Positions 32,460 to 39,881 of a DNA stretch of 39,881 nucleotides are shown here, piece by piece. Under the pieces are notes generated by a model that saw only the letters and a program-made list of their open reading frames with translations, did no database searches and was not told the DNA's origin. Origin of the DNA: Clostridiales bacterium mt11 (lineage in GTDB: Bacteria; Bacillota; Clostridia; Tissierellales; Tepidimicrobiaceae); assembly GCA_001282665.1 (NCBI GenBank), contig LN874947.1:347105-386985 (forward strand). The letters run 5' to 3'. The translations under genes were made by a program, and so were the position numbers. Position 1 is the first letter of the stretch. Every line of letters starts with the position of its first letter.

Positions 32460-32900
32460 TTACTCCTTATCTATCAATTTATGATAAGCATCTAATATCT
32501 CAATCATCTTTTCATTACTTCCCCCATAATCAGGATGATATTTTTTTGCTAACTCTCTGAACTTCTTCTTTATATCCTCAACTGAAGCTCCAGGAGTCAA
32601 TCCAAAGTAACTTAAAATACTTGGGTCCTGAATTTCATCAAAATATAGCCCCATATCTTGATACTTACGAAAATATACACTGTAAAAGTATTCTTCAAAA
32701 ACTTCCTTCAATTCCTGTTTATTAAGATAAAGCAATTTACGCATAGGATATTTAACTGTAGAATCATCTATTGATTTGGTAGAGAAATATTCATTCCACA
32801 CATACTTTTTAAAACTTGGATCTGAAATATGCTCAAAACGAATTTTATCTTCAACCTTCTTCAATTGTCTCAGCTTCCGTTTTAATTTAGGAACTTCCAT
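32460..32900 (-). CDS. J-domain protein
   Basis: 146 residues. The C-terminal 60 residues are a J domain: SILSYFGLTPGASVEDIKKK, FRELAKKYHPDYGGSNEKMI with the HPD motif that stimulates DnaK ATPase. The N-terminal 85 residues are basic and of unknown function, unlike DnaJ (no G/F or zinc region). A specialised DnaK co-chaperone is likely. AAGGATG precedes the ATG. Confidence 0.75.
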   Translation of the reverse strand: MEVPKLKRKLRQLKKVEDKIRFEHISDPSFKKYVWNEYFSTKSIDDSTVKYPMRKLLYLNKQELKEVFEEYFYSVYFRKYQDMGLYFDEIQDPSILSYFGLTPGASVEDIKKKFRELAKKYHPDYGGSNEKMIEILDAYHKLIDKE

Positions 32901-33039
32901 ATAAGCACATCCTTATCGCTAATATTTCACTCCAGCCGCTGATTCTCCATTATAAAAAAGTTTCTAAAAATAAAAAATCATTACTTTTCATTAATTATAT
33001 AAGAAATATAAAACATATGCTAGAACTATTATGAATTTA

Positions 33040-33067
33040 TTGACAATTTCCCTTATATGTACATAAT
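33040..33067 (+). promoter_or_regulatory. Orphan plus-strand promoter
   Basis: TTGACA (33040-33045), 16 bases, CATAAT (33062-33067). No plus-strand gene follows; a transcript would run about 120 bases to the hairpin at 33169 or continue antisense to lysC. The gap 32901-33203 (303 bases) otherwise holds only that terminator. Confidence 0.3.
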
Positions 33068-33168
33068 TCTTTTAATAAACATATATACTTTAATCATCAT
33101 TATAACCTAACTTGGCTCAGTCTTAGAATGACCACAATTTAAATACTACATCACTAAATAAAATATAA

Positions 33169-33195
33169 GACGTTTCTCAATATAAAAGAAACGTC
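33169..33195 (-). terminator. Terminator of the met/asp operon
   Basis: GACGTTTCT and AGAAACGTC pair exactly (9 positions, 9-base loop); on the minus strand TTATATTTTATTT follows. 8 bases past the lysC stop. Confidence 0.72.
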
Positions 33196-33203
33196 CTAAG
33201 TTA

Positions 33204-34394
33204 TTATAGATTGAAAACCTCTGCTAGTCTATTTATTAAATAGTTTATATCTCCACCATCAAAAAAATAGGATAAACTTAATTCAGATGTATATAATTTT
33301 TTATATTTTATGTTAGTTCCATCTATTATGTCAAATACATTTGACGTAATCTCTGCCTGATTTATTCTTCCATTTCCAATTATAGATACCCTAGTAGATT
33401 CACTAATTTCCATTTCTATAAATCCATATATGGTAGATATCATCTCTTTTTCTATAGATGATAACAACTTAATATACTCCTTAGAACATACAAATGAAAT
33501 TTCCAAATTACCATCTACCAAGTTGTTTTCTGTCATTCCAATATCTAAATTATATTTACCTAATATTTTAAATACATGTGATAATTTCCCCATATCATTT
33601 GGAATATTTTTAATTTTTACTTGAATTTGATTACAATCTGCTACTAAAGATAAAACTTTTAGTTCCTCCATATTACCACCCCCTATTATTGTCCCGATCT
33701 TATTATTAAAGCTATTGCCAATGTACAGTGGAACTTTAAATTTCTTTCCTAATGTCAATGCTCTTTTATCAATAATTCTAGCTCCTAATCTAGACATTTC
33801 CAAGGCAATGTCATAGTTCAGCCTTGAAATCCTTTGGGAATTTTTATATATTTTAGGGTCAATAGAATATATCCCGTCTACATCCGTATATATCTCACAT
33901 GGGCAGTTAAACTCTGCTGCTAAAGCTACAGCAGTAGTATCTGAACCTCCCCTTCCTAAGGTAGTAATATCTCCCTCTTCATTAACCCCCTGAAAACCTG
34001 CTATGACTACTACATTTCCTTCATTTAGAAATTTCTTTATAATATCCCTTTTAATATTTAGTATACTAGCTCTAGTATGGCTTCCTTTAGTCCTTATTTT
34101 AGCTTGTAAACCTGTCAATGAAATAGCCTTGCAACCTAAATCGTTTAATGCCATAGAGAGTAGAGCTATCGTTTGCTGTTCCCCTGTAGATAATAAAACA
34201 TCTAACTCCCTTTCCAAAGGATTTGAAGATACCTTCTGAGCTAATCCCAATAGTTCATCTGTGCTATCCCCTATTGCAGAAACTACAACTATAATATCCT
34301 TAACTATTTTCTTCCTTTCAATAATATTTTTAGCTACTTTAATAATCTTATCAGCAGTAGCTAGTGAACTTCCCCCATATTTTTGTACAATCAC
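33204..34394 (-). CDS. lysC: Aspartate kinase
   Basis: 396 residues, monofunctional. Kinase motif VQKYGGSSLA at the N-terminus; AGFQGVNEEGDITTLGRGGS and TDVDGIYSIDP give the aspartate/ATP sites; two ACT domains in the last 140 residues mean feedback control by Lys, Thr or both. It phosphorylates aspartate, the first step to Met, Thr and Lys. GTG start with only a weak GAGTG site, 16 bases after the hom stop, so probably translated by coupling. Placed in a SAM-controlled operon, it is the methionine-branch isozyme. Confidence 0.88.
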   Translation of the reverse strand: MIVQKYGGSSLATADKIIKVAKNIIERKKIVKDIIVVVSAIGDSTDELLGLAQKVSSNPLERELDVLLSTGEQQTIALLSMALNDLGCKAISLTGLQAKIRTKGSHTRASILNIKRDIIKKFLNEGNVVVIAGFQGVNEEGDITTLGRGGSDTTAVALAAEFNCPCEIYTDVDGIYSIDPKIYKNSQRISRLNYDIALEMSRLGARIIDKRALTLGKKFKVPLYIGNSFNNKIGTIIGGGNMEELKVLSLVADCNQIQVKIKNIPNDMGKLSHVFKILGKYNLDIGMTENNLVDGNLEISFVCSKEYIKLLSSIEKEMISTIYGFIEMEISESTRVSIIGNGRINQAEITSNVFDIIDGTNIKYKKLYTSELSLSYFFDGGDINYLINRLAEVFNL

Positions 34395-34410
34395 AAAATC
34401 ACACTCTTTT

Positions 34411-35640
34411 CTACAGTTCTAATCTTGCAATAAAATAATCCTTATCATCTATCATATATTCATCAATTATTTTTTCTAATTTCTTCTTTGGCACTAATTT
34501 AGTAGTAAATATTATGCTATTTTCTTTTTCAACTATATTTTCTGAAACTTTACTATCAATAATATATTTCTTTACTTTATATTTAACGTCGTCTTCTGCA
34601 ACGATTCTCATATAATATTTTCCTTGAACAAATTGATTTCCATTAATTAAATGGTTATCTTTCAAAACTAAATTCTTAGGAGAAGTATCAGCACCAATAT
34701 CAATTAAATCACCTATTATTGCATTAGCTGTAGGAAAACTACCAGCACCTTTCCCAAAAAATCTCAATTCCCCAACTACATCTCCTAAGAAAGACACTAA
34801 ATTATTTGCATCTTTAACCTTTCCAAAATAAGAATCCTCTTTCAAGATAACTGGCTCTACCGAGGCATAATATTTATTATTACTAGCAGCCGATAGCCCT
34901 AATAATTTAATAGTACAGCCCATTTTCTTAATATTTTCTATATCTTCTAGATTAATACTGCTGATACCATAGCAAGGAATATCTTCTTCATTAATTGTAT
35001 CTTTAAATGCAATAGTAGATAGAATTCTAAGTTTTCTTCTAGTATCATATCCCTCAATATCATCAGTGGGATTTGTCTCAGCATATCCTAATCTTTGACT
35101 TAACCTTAATGTTTCTTCAAAACTTAGGTTTTCAGATAACATTTTTGACAATATATAATTAGTAGTACCGTTTAAAATCCCCTTTATCTCTTGTATATCA
35201 TTTGTAACCATCTGTTCCTTCAATGGCTTTATGATCGGTATTCCTCCACCTACGCTGCCTTCATATAAAAAAAATTTGTTTTTTTCTTTGGACAATTTTG
35301 TTAATTCCTCAAAATGTTTGGAAACTACAGCTTTATTAGCTGTTATCACATGTTTTTCTCTATTTAGAGCTTCTTTTATATAATTATAAGGCTCATCTAA
35401 ACCTCCCATTACTTCAATAATTACATTTATATTACTATCTTCAATTACCTCACATATATCAGTTGTTAATTTGGTTCTATCTACATCTATATCTCGTTTC
35501 TTATTTATGTTCTTAACCAATATCTTAGATATATTAATTTCTTTATTTATCGTTTTTTCTATATCTTCTTTTCTTTCTTCTAATATTTTTACAACACCTG
35601 TTCCCACTGTTCCCAGTCCTAACAAACCAATGTTTAACAT
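34411..35640 (-). CDS. hom: Homoserine dehydrogenase
   Basis: 409 residues. NAD(P)-binding loop IGLLGLGTVGTGVVKIL; catalytic segment YEGSVGGGIPIIKPLKEQ; LNGTTNYILSKML and YAETNPTDDIEGYDTRRKL are family hallmarks. The last 70 residues resemble an ACT-like regulatory domain, shorter than in Bacillus Hom. It reduces aspartate semialdehyde to homoserine. AGGGG lies 7 bases before ATG. Third gene of the metY-metA-hom-lysC unit; asd is not in this window. Confidence 0.9.
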   Translation of the reverse strand: MLNIGLLGLGTVGTGVVKILEERKEDIEKTINKEINISKILVKNINKKRDIDVDRTKLTTDICEVIEDSNINVIIEVMGGLDEPYNYIKEALNREKHVITANKAVVSKHFEELTKLSKEKNKFFLYEGSVGGGIPIIKPLKEQMVTNDIQEIKGILNGTTNYILSKMLSENLSFEETLRLSQRLGYAETNPTDDIEGYDTRRKLRILSTIAFKDTINEEDIPCYGISSINLEDIENIKKMGCTIKLLGLSAASNNKYYASVEPVILKEDSYFGKVKDANNLVSFLGDVVGELRFFGKGAGSFPTANAIIGDLIDIGADTSPKNLVLKDNHLINGNQFVQGKYYMRIVAEDDVKYKVKKYIIDSKVSENIVEKENSIIFTTKLVPKKKLEKIIDEYMIDDKDYFIARLEL

Positions 35641-35657
35641 CCTCCCACCCCTATCCT

Positions 35658-36530
35658 TTACATTAAATAATATCTAATCCAATTCTCAAATAATCTTTGA
35701 GAATCATTTTCCCAAATATTTTTTGGCTCTGATTTAAAATCATCATTCTTAAAATAATTTTTAGGCAAATTAGATAATATACCTTTATTTAGATCCCTTT
35801 CATACTCGACTTTTAAAGTCTTTGTATCGTACTCTGGATGACCCGTAATATACACTTGCTTTCCTTCCCTTTGAACTACTGAATATATTCCTACCTCTTT
35901 TGATTTAGATAATATTTCTAATTCATCTATATGTCTTATATCATCTTCTTGAATTTCAAAATATCTAGAATGGGGAACCCATAGTTTTCCCATATGATTT
36001 TTAAACAATAGTGAGTCTTTATCTAAAACATCATGATTAAATATTCCAGTAACTTTTTTACGGGTTATATGTTTAGGTATCCCATAATGATAATATAATC
36101 CAGCTACTACTGCCCAACATATATACATAGTAGATTTCACATATAGATTAGAATAATCCATTATAGCTTTTAACTCATTCCAGTAAACTATCTTATCAAA
36201 TTCTAGAAATTCTAAAGGAGCTCCAGTTATTATCATCCCATCATATTCTATATTTTTTATCTGATCCAATGTTTTATAGGCTTTTCTTAGATAGTTAAGA
36301 TTTGTATTTTTAGATTTATATGTTTTTGTATATAGAAAATCCACTTTTACATCTACATGAATATTCCCTATGATTTTTAATAATTGGTATTCAGTGTCCT
36401 TCTTCTTGGGCATTAAGTTAACTATTAGTATCCTCGGTATGTCTTGAAGAATATTTTTAGAATTGACCTCTATATTTTCTTTAATTAATAGATTTATTGC
36501 TGAAATATTGTCATTAATTATCAGTCCCAT
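35658..36530 (-). CDS. metA: Homoserine O-acetyltransferase (MetA family)
   Basis: 290 residues, MetA/HTS family. Catalytic Cys138 (ICWAVVAGLYYHYG), His231 and Glu233 (TGHPEYD). The residue that decides the acyl donor is Glu107 (GAPLEFLEF); enzymes with Glu here use acetyl-CoA, while Gly (as in E. coli) favours succinyl-CoA. All four positions are shifted by four from the Bacillus cereus numbering (111, 142, 235, 237), so the match is consistent. The product, O-acetylhomoserine, is the substrate of the enzyme encoded just upstream. The usual CWGAQA is CWAVVA here, a local oddity. Starts 2 bases after the metY stop. Confidence 0.9.
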   Translation of the reverse strand: MGLIINDNISAINLLIKENIEVNSKNILQDIPRILIVNLMPKKKDTEYQLLKIIGNIHVDVKVDFLYTKTYKSKNTNLNYLRKAYKTLDQIKNIEYDGMIITGAPLEFLEFDKIVYWNELKAIMDYSNLYVKSTMYICWAVVAGLYYHYGIPKHITRKKVTGIFNHDVLDKDSLLFKNHMGKLWVPHSRYFEIQEDDIRHIDELEILSKSKEVGIYSVVQREGKQVYITGHPEYDTKTLKVEYERDLNKGILSNLPKNYFKNDDFKSEPKNIWENDSQRLFENWIRYYLM

Positions 36531-36532
36531 AT

Positions 36533-37795
36533 TTATCTTCTCAATGCCAATTCAAAGTCTTCTAAAATATCTTCTATATTTTCAATACCAACAGAAACCC
36601 TTATCATATCTTCCCCTATACCTGCTAATCTTAATTCCTCATCTGATAACTGTCTATGAGTGGTAGTTGCTGGATGCAGTACCGACGTTCTCACTTCTCC
36701 TAAATGTACTACTAAACCAGTTAATTGTATATTTTTAAGAAACTCCTCAGCTGCTTTTCTACCTCCTTTAATTCCAAAAGCTAAAATTCCACTTGCACCA
36801 AGAGGTAGATATTTTTCTGCTAATTTATAGCTCTCATTAGACTCTAATTTAGGATAATTAACCCAGCTAACCTTAGGGTGAAGCTCCAAATACTTTGCTA
36901 ATGTCAAAGCATTTTCACTATGTCTTGCCATTCTTAGATGCAAAGTTTCTATGCCTAGATTTATTAAAAATGCATTAAGAGGACTTAAACAATTACCAAG
37001 ATCTCTTAAAAGCTGCACTCTTGCCTTTGTAATATAAGCTCTTTCTTGAAATTCTTTTACATATCGAATCCCATGATAGGATAAATCAGGTTCAGTTAAT
37101 TCTTTAAATTTCCCATTATCCCAATTATAGTTTCCTCCATCTACTATTATCCCTCCAATACTTGTAGCATGACCATCTAAGTATTTAGTAGCAGAATGGA
37201 CTACTATATTAGCTCCATATTCAAATGGATTGCATAAAAATGGAGTTGGAAAAGTGTTATCAATTATTAGTGGTAAATCTACTTCCTTAGCAAAAAGAGA
37301 AAACTTTTCTAAGTCTAAAACCTTAGGAGAAGGATTGCTAATAGTTTCTGCAAAAATAGCCTTAGTCTCTGGTCGAACATGTTTTATAAGCTCTTCCAAA
37401 CTAGAATCTTGGTCTATAAAAGATATACTAATTCCAAACTTTTTTAAGGTTACCGACAATAATGTAATGGTCCCCCCATATAAATTTGAAGATGCCAATA
37501 TATGGTCACCACTTTTACAGATATTTAGTATAGCTATTAAAGTAGCTGATTGACCGGAAGCCACAGCTAAGGCTCCTACTCCTCCTTCTAGTTGACTTAC
37601 CTTCTCTTCTAATGCCGATATAGTCGGATTGCTAATTCTACTATACATATGTCCTTCCTGTTTTAGATCAAATAAGTCTGCCAAATATTCTGGATCTTTA
37701 TAACTGTAAGTTGTACTTTGAACTATGGGTAAAACCCTTGGTTCCCCTGATTTTGGATTGTACCCTCCATGAACACAAATAGTTTCTTTTTTCAT
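36533..37795 (-). CDS. metY: O-acetylhomoserine sulfhydrylase
   Basis: 420 residues, Cys/Met metabolism PLP enzyme. CVHGGYNPKSGEPRVLPIVQ start, YSRISNPT, ASGQSATL, LIIDNTFPTPFLCNPFEYGA and PLP lysine K204 in HSATKYLDGHAT. Length and motifs fit MetY (O-acetylhomoserine aminocarboxypropyltransferase), which makes homocysteine from O-acetylhomoserine and sulfide. First gene of the operon; GGAGG lies 7 bases before ATG, and two SAM riboswitch-type leaders precede it. Confidence 0.92.
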   Translation of the reverse strand: MKKETICVHGGYNPKSGEPRVLPIVQSTTYSYKDPEYLADLFDLKQEGHMYSRISNPTISALEEKVSQLEGGVGALAVASGQSATLIAILNICKSGDHILASSNLYGGTITLLSVTLKKFGISISFIDQDSSLEELIKHVRPETKAIFAETISNPSPKVLDLEKFSLFAKEVDLPLIIDNTFPTPFLCNPFEYGANIVVHSATKYLDGHATSIGGIIVDGGNYNWDNGKFKELTEPDLSYHGIRYVKEFQERAYITKARVQLLRDLGNCLSPLNAFLINLGIETLHLRMARHSENALTLAKYLELHPKVSWVNYPKLESNESYKLAEKYLPLGASGILAFGIKGGRKAAEEFLKNIQLTGLVVHLGEVRTSVLHPATTTHRQLSDEELRLAGIGEDMIRVSVGIENIEDILEDFELALRR

Positions 37796-37817
37796 TTTCT
37801 ATTCCTCCTTTTATAAT

Positions 37818-37980
37818 TTAAAAAATCCCTTCAATAATAAGAAGGGATTAAAAATATTGTAAAGCTCCACTTCTTATCTCTCAGTTTTCACTGCAGGAAT
37901 TAGCACATTTTTTTAAGTTATATAACTTAAAACTGTTGCTGGGTTTCATTGGGCCAGTCCCTCCACCTCTCTAGATAAGT
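37818..37980 (-). promoter_or_regulatory. SAM-I (S-box) riboswitch with terminator
   Basis: On the minus strand: ACTTATCTAGAGAGGTGGAG, then GGACTGGCCCAATGAAACCC and AGCAAC, later GTGCTAATTCCTGCAG and the P1 closing strand AGATAAG (37873-37879). These are the textbook S-box core words. The terminator AATCCCTTC / GAAGGGATT (37824-37849) is followed by TTTTTTT. The antiterminator would pair ATAAGAAG, at the P1 3' strand, with CTTCTTAT in the terminator; SAM binding keeps P1 closed and stops transcription before metY. Confidence 0.92.
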
Positions 37981-37996
37981 AAATATTAAATTATAA

Positions 37997-38138
37997 TTAA
38001 AAAAACCTTCTTTGCCAATGCAAAGAAGGTTGATTTACTGAAAATCATTCTTATCGACATTAGCAGAACCACCTTACTAAACAGCAGGTTGGCATAGGGT
38101 CATAGAGCTAATCCTCTACCCTAATTCTAGATAAGTAA
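37997..38138 (-). promoter_or_regulatory. Second, variant S-box-like riboswitch with its own terminator
   Basis: Upstream of the canonical one. P1 is CTTATCTAG (from 38135) closed by GATAAG (38050-38055). Inside: AGGGTAGAGGATTAGCTC, TATGACCCTATGCCAACC and AAGGTGGTTCTGCTAA, which align with S-box GGA..CUC-nAUGAAACC, GGCAACC and AAGGUGCnAAUUCCnGC but with changes. A perfect 12-pair terminator AACCTTCTTTGC / GCAAAGAAGGTT (38004-38031, loop of 4) with TTTTTTT follows. It may be a SAM-I or SAM-I/IV variant; ligand not proven. Confidence 0.6.
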
Positions 38139-38157
38139 ATTTATTTAATTTCATATA

Positions 38158-38186
38158 ATGATAGCATATACGATTATATATGTCAA
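38158..38186 (-). promoter_or_regulatory. Promoter of the metY-metA-hom-lysC operon
   Basis: TTGACA (38181-38186), 17 bases, TATCAT (38158-38163) with TGC extension. The leader from here to the metY ATG is about 350 bases and holds both riboswitch units. Confidence 0.8.
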
Positions 38187-38592
38187 TGAAATTTCCAATG
38201 ATTTTTTACTTTTACTCAATTCATGTTATTTATAATGGGTTTAGATAAATAGGATATCGTTTGAAAACAGAAAATCTTCATGGATTAAAAGTTGAAACAT
38301 ATGTCTATTCTTAAATAAGTTCACAATCCAATATAATAATGATATTATATGATTAGAAAGCAAATCAATGTTAAAGCTTATTCTTAAGTGGTAATTACCG
38401 TAGATTTAACCTTAAAGAAATTTATTGCCTAATAATTAGCTAAACCTTTTGGGGATATACCTAATAAGAATAAGTTAAAATTATAATATCTTTACAAGTA
38501 TATTGATTATGCTTATTTATTTTATGGACTCGTGGATAGTTTCACTAGATCCTTTTCTCTTGATAATGTAATTTTTATTTTATATAAATATT
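38187..38592. other. Gene-free stretch
   Basis: About 400 AT-rich bases with no frame carrying a ribosome site, no clear hairpin and no recognised relic on either strand. I see nothing assignable in it. Confidence 0.6.
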
Positions 38593-38626
38593 AAATCCAG
38601 TGGTTTTGTCTAAAACTACTGGATTT
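38593..38626 (-). terminator. Intrinsic terminator of the peptidase gene
   Basis: AAATCCAGTGGTTTT and AAAACTACTGGATTT pair over 15 positions (one G-U) with a 4-base loop; TTTAATATTT follows on the minus strand. Confidence 0.8.
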
Positions 38627-38643
38627 ACATTTCTAATCAATTT

Positions 38644-39881
38644 TTATTTTAATCTTTTTAACAGCTGAATCAAATATTCGTAGGTTCTCTTTGTAGAAGA
38701 GATGCTAAGTTTTTCTTTTGGAGTATGAACATCATACATATTGGGTCCAAAGGAGATAATATCTAAATTAGGGTATTTTTTTGCCAGTACTCCACATTCC
38801 AATCCAGCATGGATAACTGTTGATTCCATTTCTTTTCCAAACATTTCTCTATACAAATCTAATGCTATATCTCGTAATTCTGATTTAGGATTATACTCCC
38901 ATTCTGGATAATTACCGCTAATTTTATACTGTGCACCAGTTTTATCTATTTCATTTAATATCTTTTGACGCAGCTTTAATAATATATTTTCTGCTGAACT
39001 TCTTGTAGATACTTGAAGTATAATTTGAGCATTTTCTATTCTGATTATGGCTAAATTGCTAGAGCTTTCTACTACATCTTCATATTCTGGCAGCATAGTA
39101 AATACCCCTGTAGGAATATTATCAAGAAGTGAAATTAAGGAATCAAAAGCCTTATCATTTATAGCCTCTGATATTTCTTCACCTTTTGTAACTACTATAT
39201 CTATTCCCGGTTCTTCTAGTTTATTTTCATCTATGATTTTATTTTTAATCTCTTCAATTTTACTGATACACTTAGAGGAATCATGGGACTCTACTGCAAT
39301 TCTAGCTATAGTTTGTCTTGGGATTGCATTATCCTTAGTGCCACCTGATATATATATTAGTTTTATATCTGTAGTCTTTCTTATTCCCTTCAATATATTA
39401 TTTAATATCTTATTGGAGTTACCTCTAGGTTTATGGATTTCCATACCTGAATGGCCTCCCATTAAGCCTTTTACTTCTATATCTATCCCCACATAGTCTG
39501 AAACCTTTTCATATTCTATTGGGATTCTTACTTCAATCAATTCTCCTCCAGCGGACCCCGTTACAAGGACCCCTTCTTCCTCTGAATCCACATTTAATAG
39601 CTTAGTTCCTTTTAATACATCTTTAGATAAACCAAAAGCACCTTCCATCTCCACTTCTTCCGATGTAGTAAAAAGCAGTTCTATATTAGGATGCTCTAAG
39701 GTATTATCCTCCAATATAGCTAATCCCATTGCTACAGCTATTCCATTATCTGCTCCCAATGTAGTTTTATCTCCATGAATATAATCCCCATCTATTTCTA
39801 GTTTAATAGGGTCCTTAGTGAAATCATGGCTGCTATCATTTTCCTTTTCACAGACCATATCCATATGTCCTTGTATGATAA
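38644..39881 (-). CDS. pepD: M20 peptidase, PepD-like aminoacyl-histidine dipeptidase (N-terminus cut)
   Basis: At least 412 residues; the frame is open to the window edge, and its first visible residues IIQGHMDMVCEKENDSSHDF show that the start lies outside. Metal ligands: His in GHMDMV, Asp in TTLGADNGIA, Glu-Glu in TTSEEVEMEGAFGL, Asp in LLNVDSEEEG and a C-terminal His in HAGLECG. The GGHSGMEIHKPRGN segment opens the lid domain. This matches PepD/beta-Ala-His dipeptidase (M20C), a zinc dipeptidase of about 480 residues that cleaves Xaa-His and other dipeptides in the cytoplasm. Confidence 0.88.
   Translation of the reverse strand, partial: IIQGHMDMVCEKENDSSHDFTKDPIKLEIDGDYIHGDKTTLGADNGIAVAMGLAILEDNTLEHPNIELLFTTSEEVEMEGAFGLSKDVLKGTKLLNVDSEEEGVLVTGSAGGELIEVRIPIEYEKVSDYVGIDIEVKGLMGGHSGMEIHKPRGNSNKILNNILKGIRKTTDIKLIYISGGTKDNAIPRQTIARIAVESHDSSKCISKIEEIKNKIIDENKLEEPGIDIVVTKGEEISEAINDKAFDSLISLLDNIPTGVFTMLPEYEDVVESSSNLAIIRIENAQIILQVSTRSSAENILLKLRQKILNEIDKTGAQYKISGNYPEWEYNPKSELRDIALDLYREMFGKEMESTVIHAGLECGVLAKKYPNLDIISFGPNMYDVHTPKEKLSISSTKRTYEYLIQLLKRLK

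Noticed and set aside
38040..38100. T-box-like word AAGGTGGTTCTGC before a terminator
   Set aside because: The P1 strands CTTATC/GATAAG and the S-box-like core upstream fit a SAM-I-type unit better. The T-box word has several mismatches, and no specifier loop was found.
39047..39496. 149-codon plus-strand frame opposite the peptidase gene
   Set aside because: It is antisense to well-conserved M20 motifs, has no ribosome site, and shows the Ser/Ile-rich composition typical of shadow frames.
1..39881. tRNA, rRNA, CRISPR arrays, prophage genes, replication origin
   Set aside because: Scanned for cloverleaf ends, rRNA words, regularly spaced repeats and phage modules; none seen.

Overview
The window is AT-rich (by eye about 30 percent G+C), with strong AGGAGG-type ribosome binding sites, frequent TTG and GTG starts, TTGACA/TATAAT promoters, S-box riboswitches and tight operons. 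This fits an anaerobic low-GC Firmicute of the Clostridia/Tissierellia type. The genus cannot be fixed from the sequence alone. No rRNA, tRNA or CRISPR array was seen.

Layout. 1-4307: small housekeeping and accessory enzymes (two NUDIX hydrolases, two HAD phosphatases, an XRE regulator with membrane helices, a radical SAM protein). 4308-5434: an IS607-family element with large internal deletions in both tnpA and tnpB, whose 3' RNA-like end is still present. 5527-11232: a GNAT, a methyltransferase, the paired DNA-repair proteins (DUF4130 protein plus radical SAM/HhH protein) behind a LexA-like box, an acyl-ACP thioesterase and a divergent PRPP synthetase. 11472-15677: a radical-SAM RiPP cassette. 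It has a 44-residue precursor, a radical SAM/SPASM/TPR maturase and a divergent ABC exporter whose C39 peptidase domain has lost its catalytic residues. 15736-19452: a BlaI/BlaR1-type set in which the blaI copy next to blaR1 is reduced to about 35 codons while an intact blaI lies downstream. 19558-25777: a PLP decarboxylase with divergent LysR regulator, three GNATs, pirin with divergent HxlR, and a methyltransferase behind a leader-peptide attenuator-like region. 25993-29300: an ECF sigma/membrane protein/ABC ATPase/permease operon with overlapping genes. 29490-32900: HxlR/Dps pair, CNNM-type CBS protein, ABC-2 permease relic, J-domain protein. 33169-38186: metY-metA-hom-lysC operon behind two S-box-type riboswitches in series, each with its own terminator. 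38644-39881: start-truncated M20 peptidase (PepD-like).

How the genes work together. The met operon carries aspartate kinase, homoserine dehydrogenase, a MetA with the glutamate typical of acetyl-CoA-using enzymes, and O-acetylhomoserine sulfhydrylase. That is a near-complete aspartate-to-homocysteine route (asd is missing) under SAM control. The RiPP cassette is self-contained except for a leader protease. The most interesting points are this cassette with its dead peptidase domain, the tandem riboswitches, the doubly deleted IS607 element with a TnpB lacking its first catalytic Asp, the LexA-like box on the DNA-repair radical SAM gene, the deleted blaI, and the possible translational attenuator upstream of the methyltransferase.
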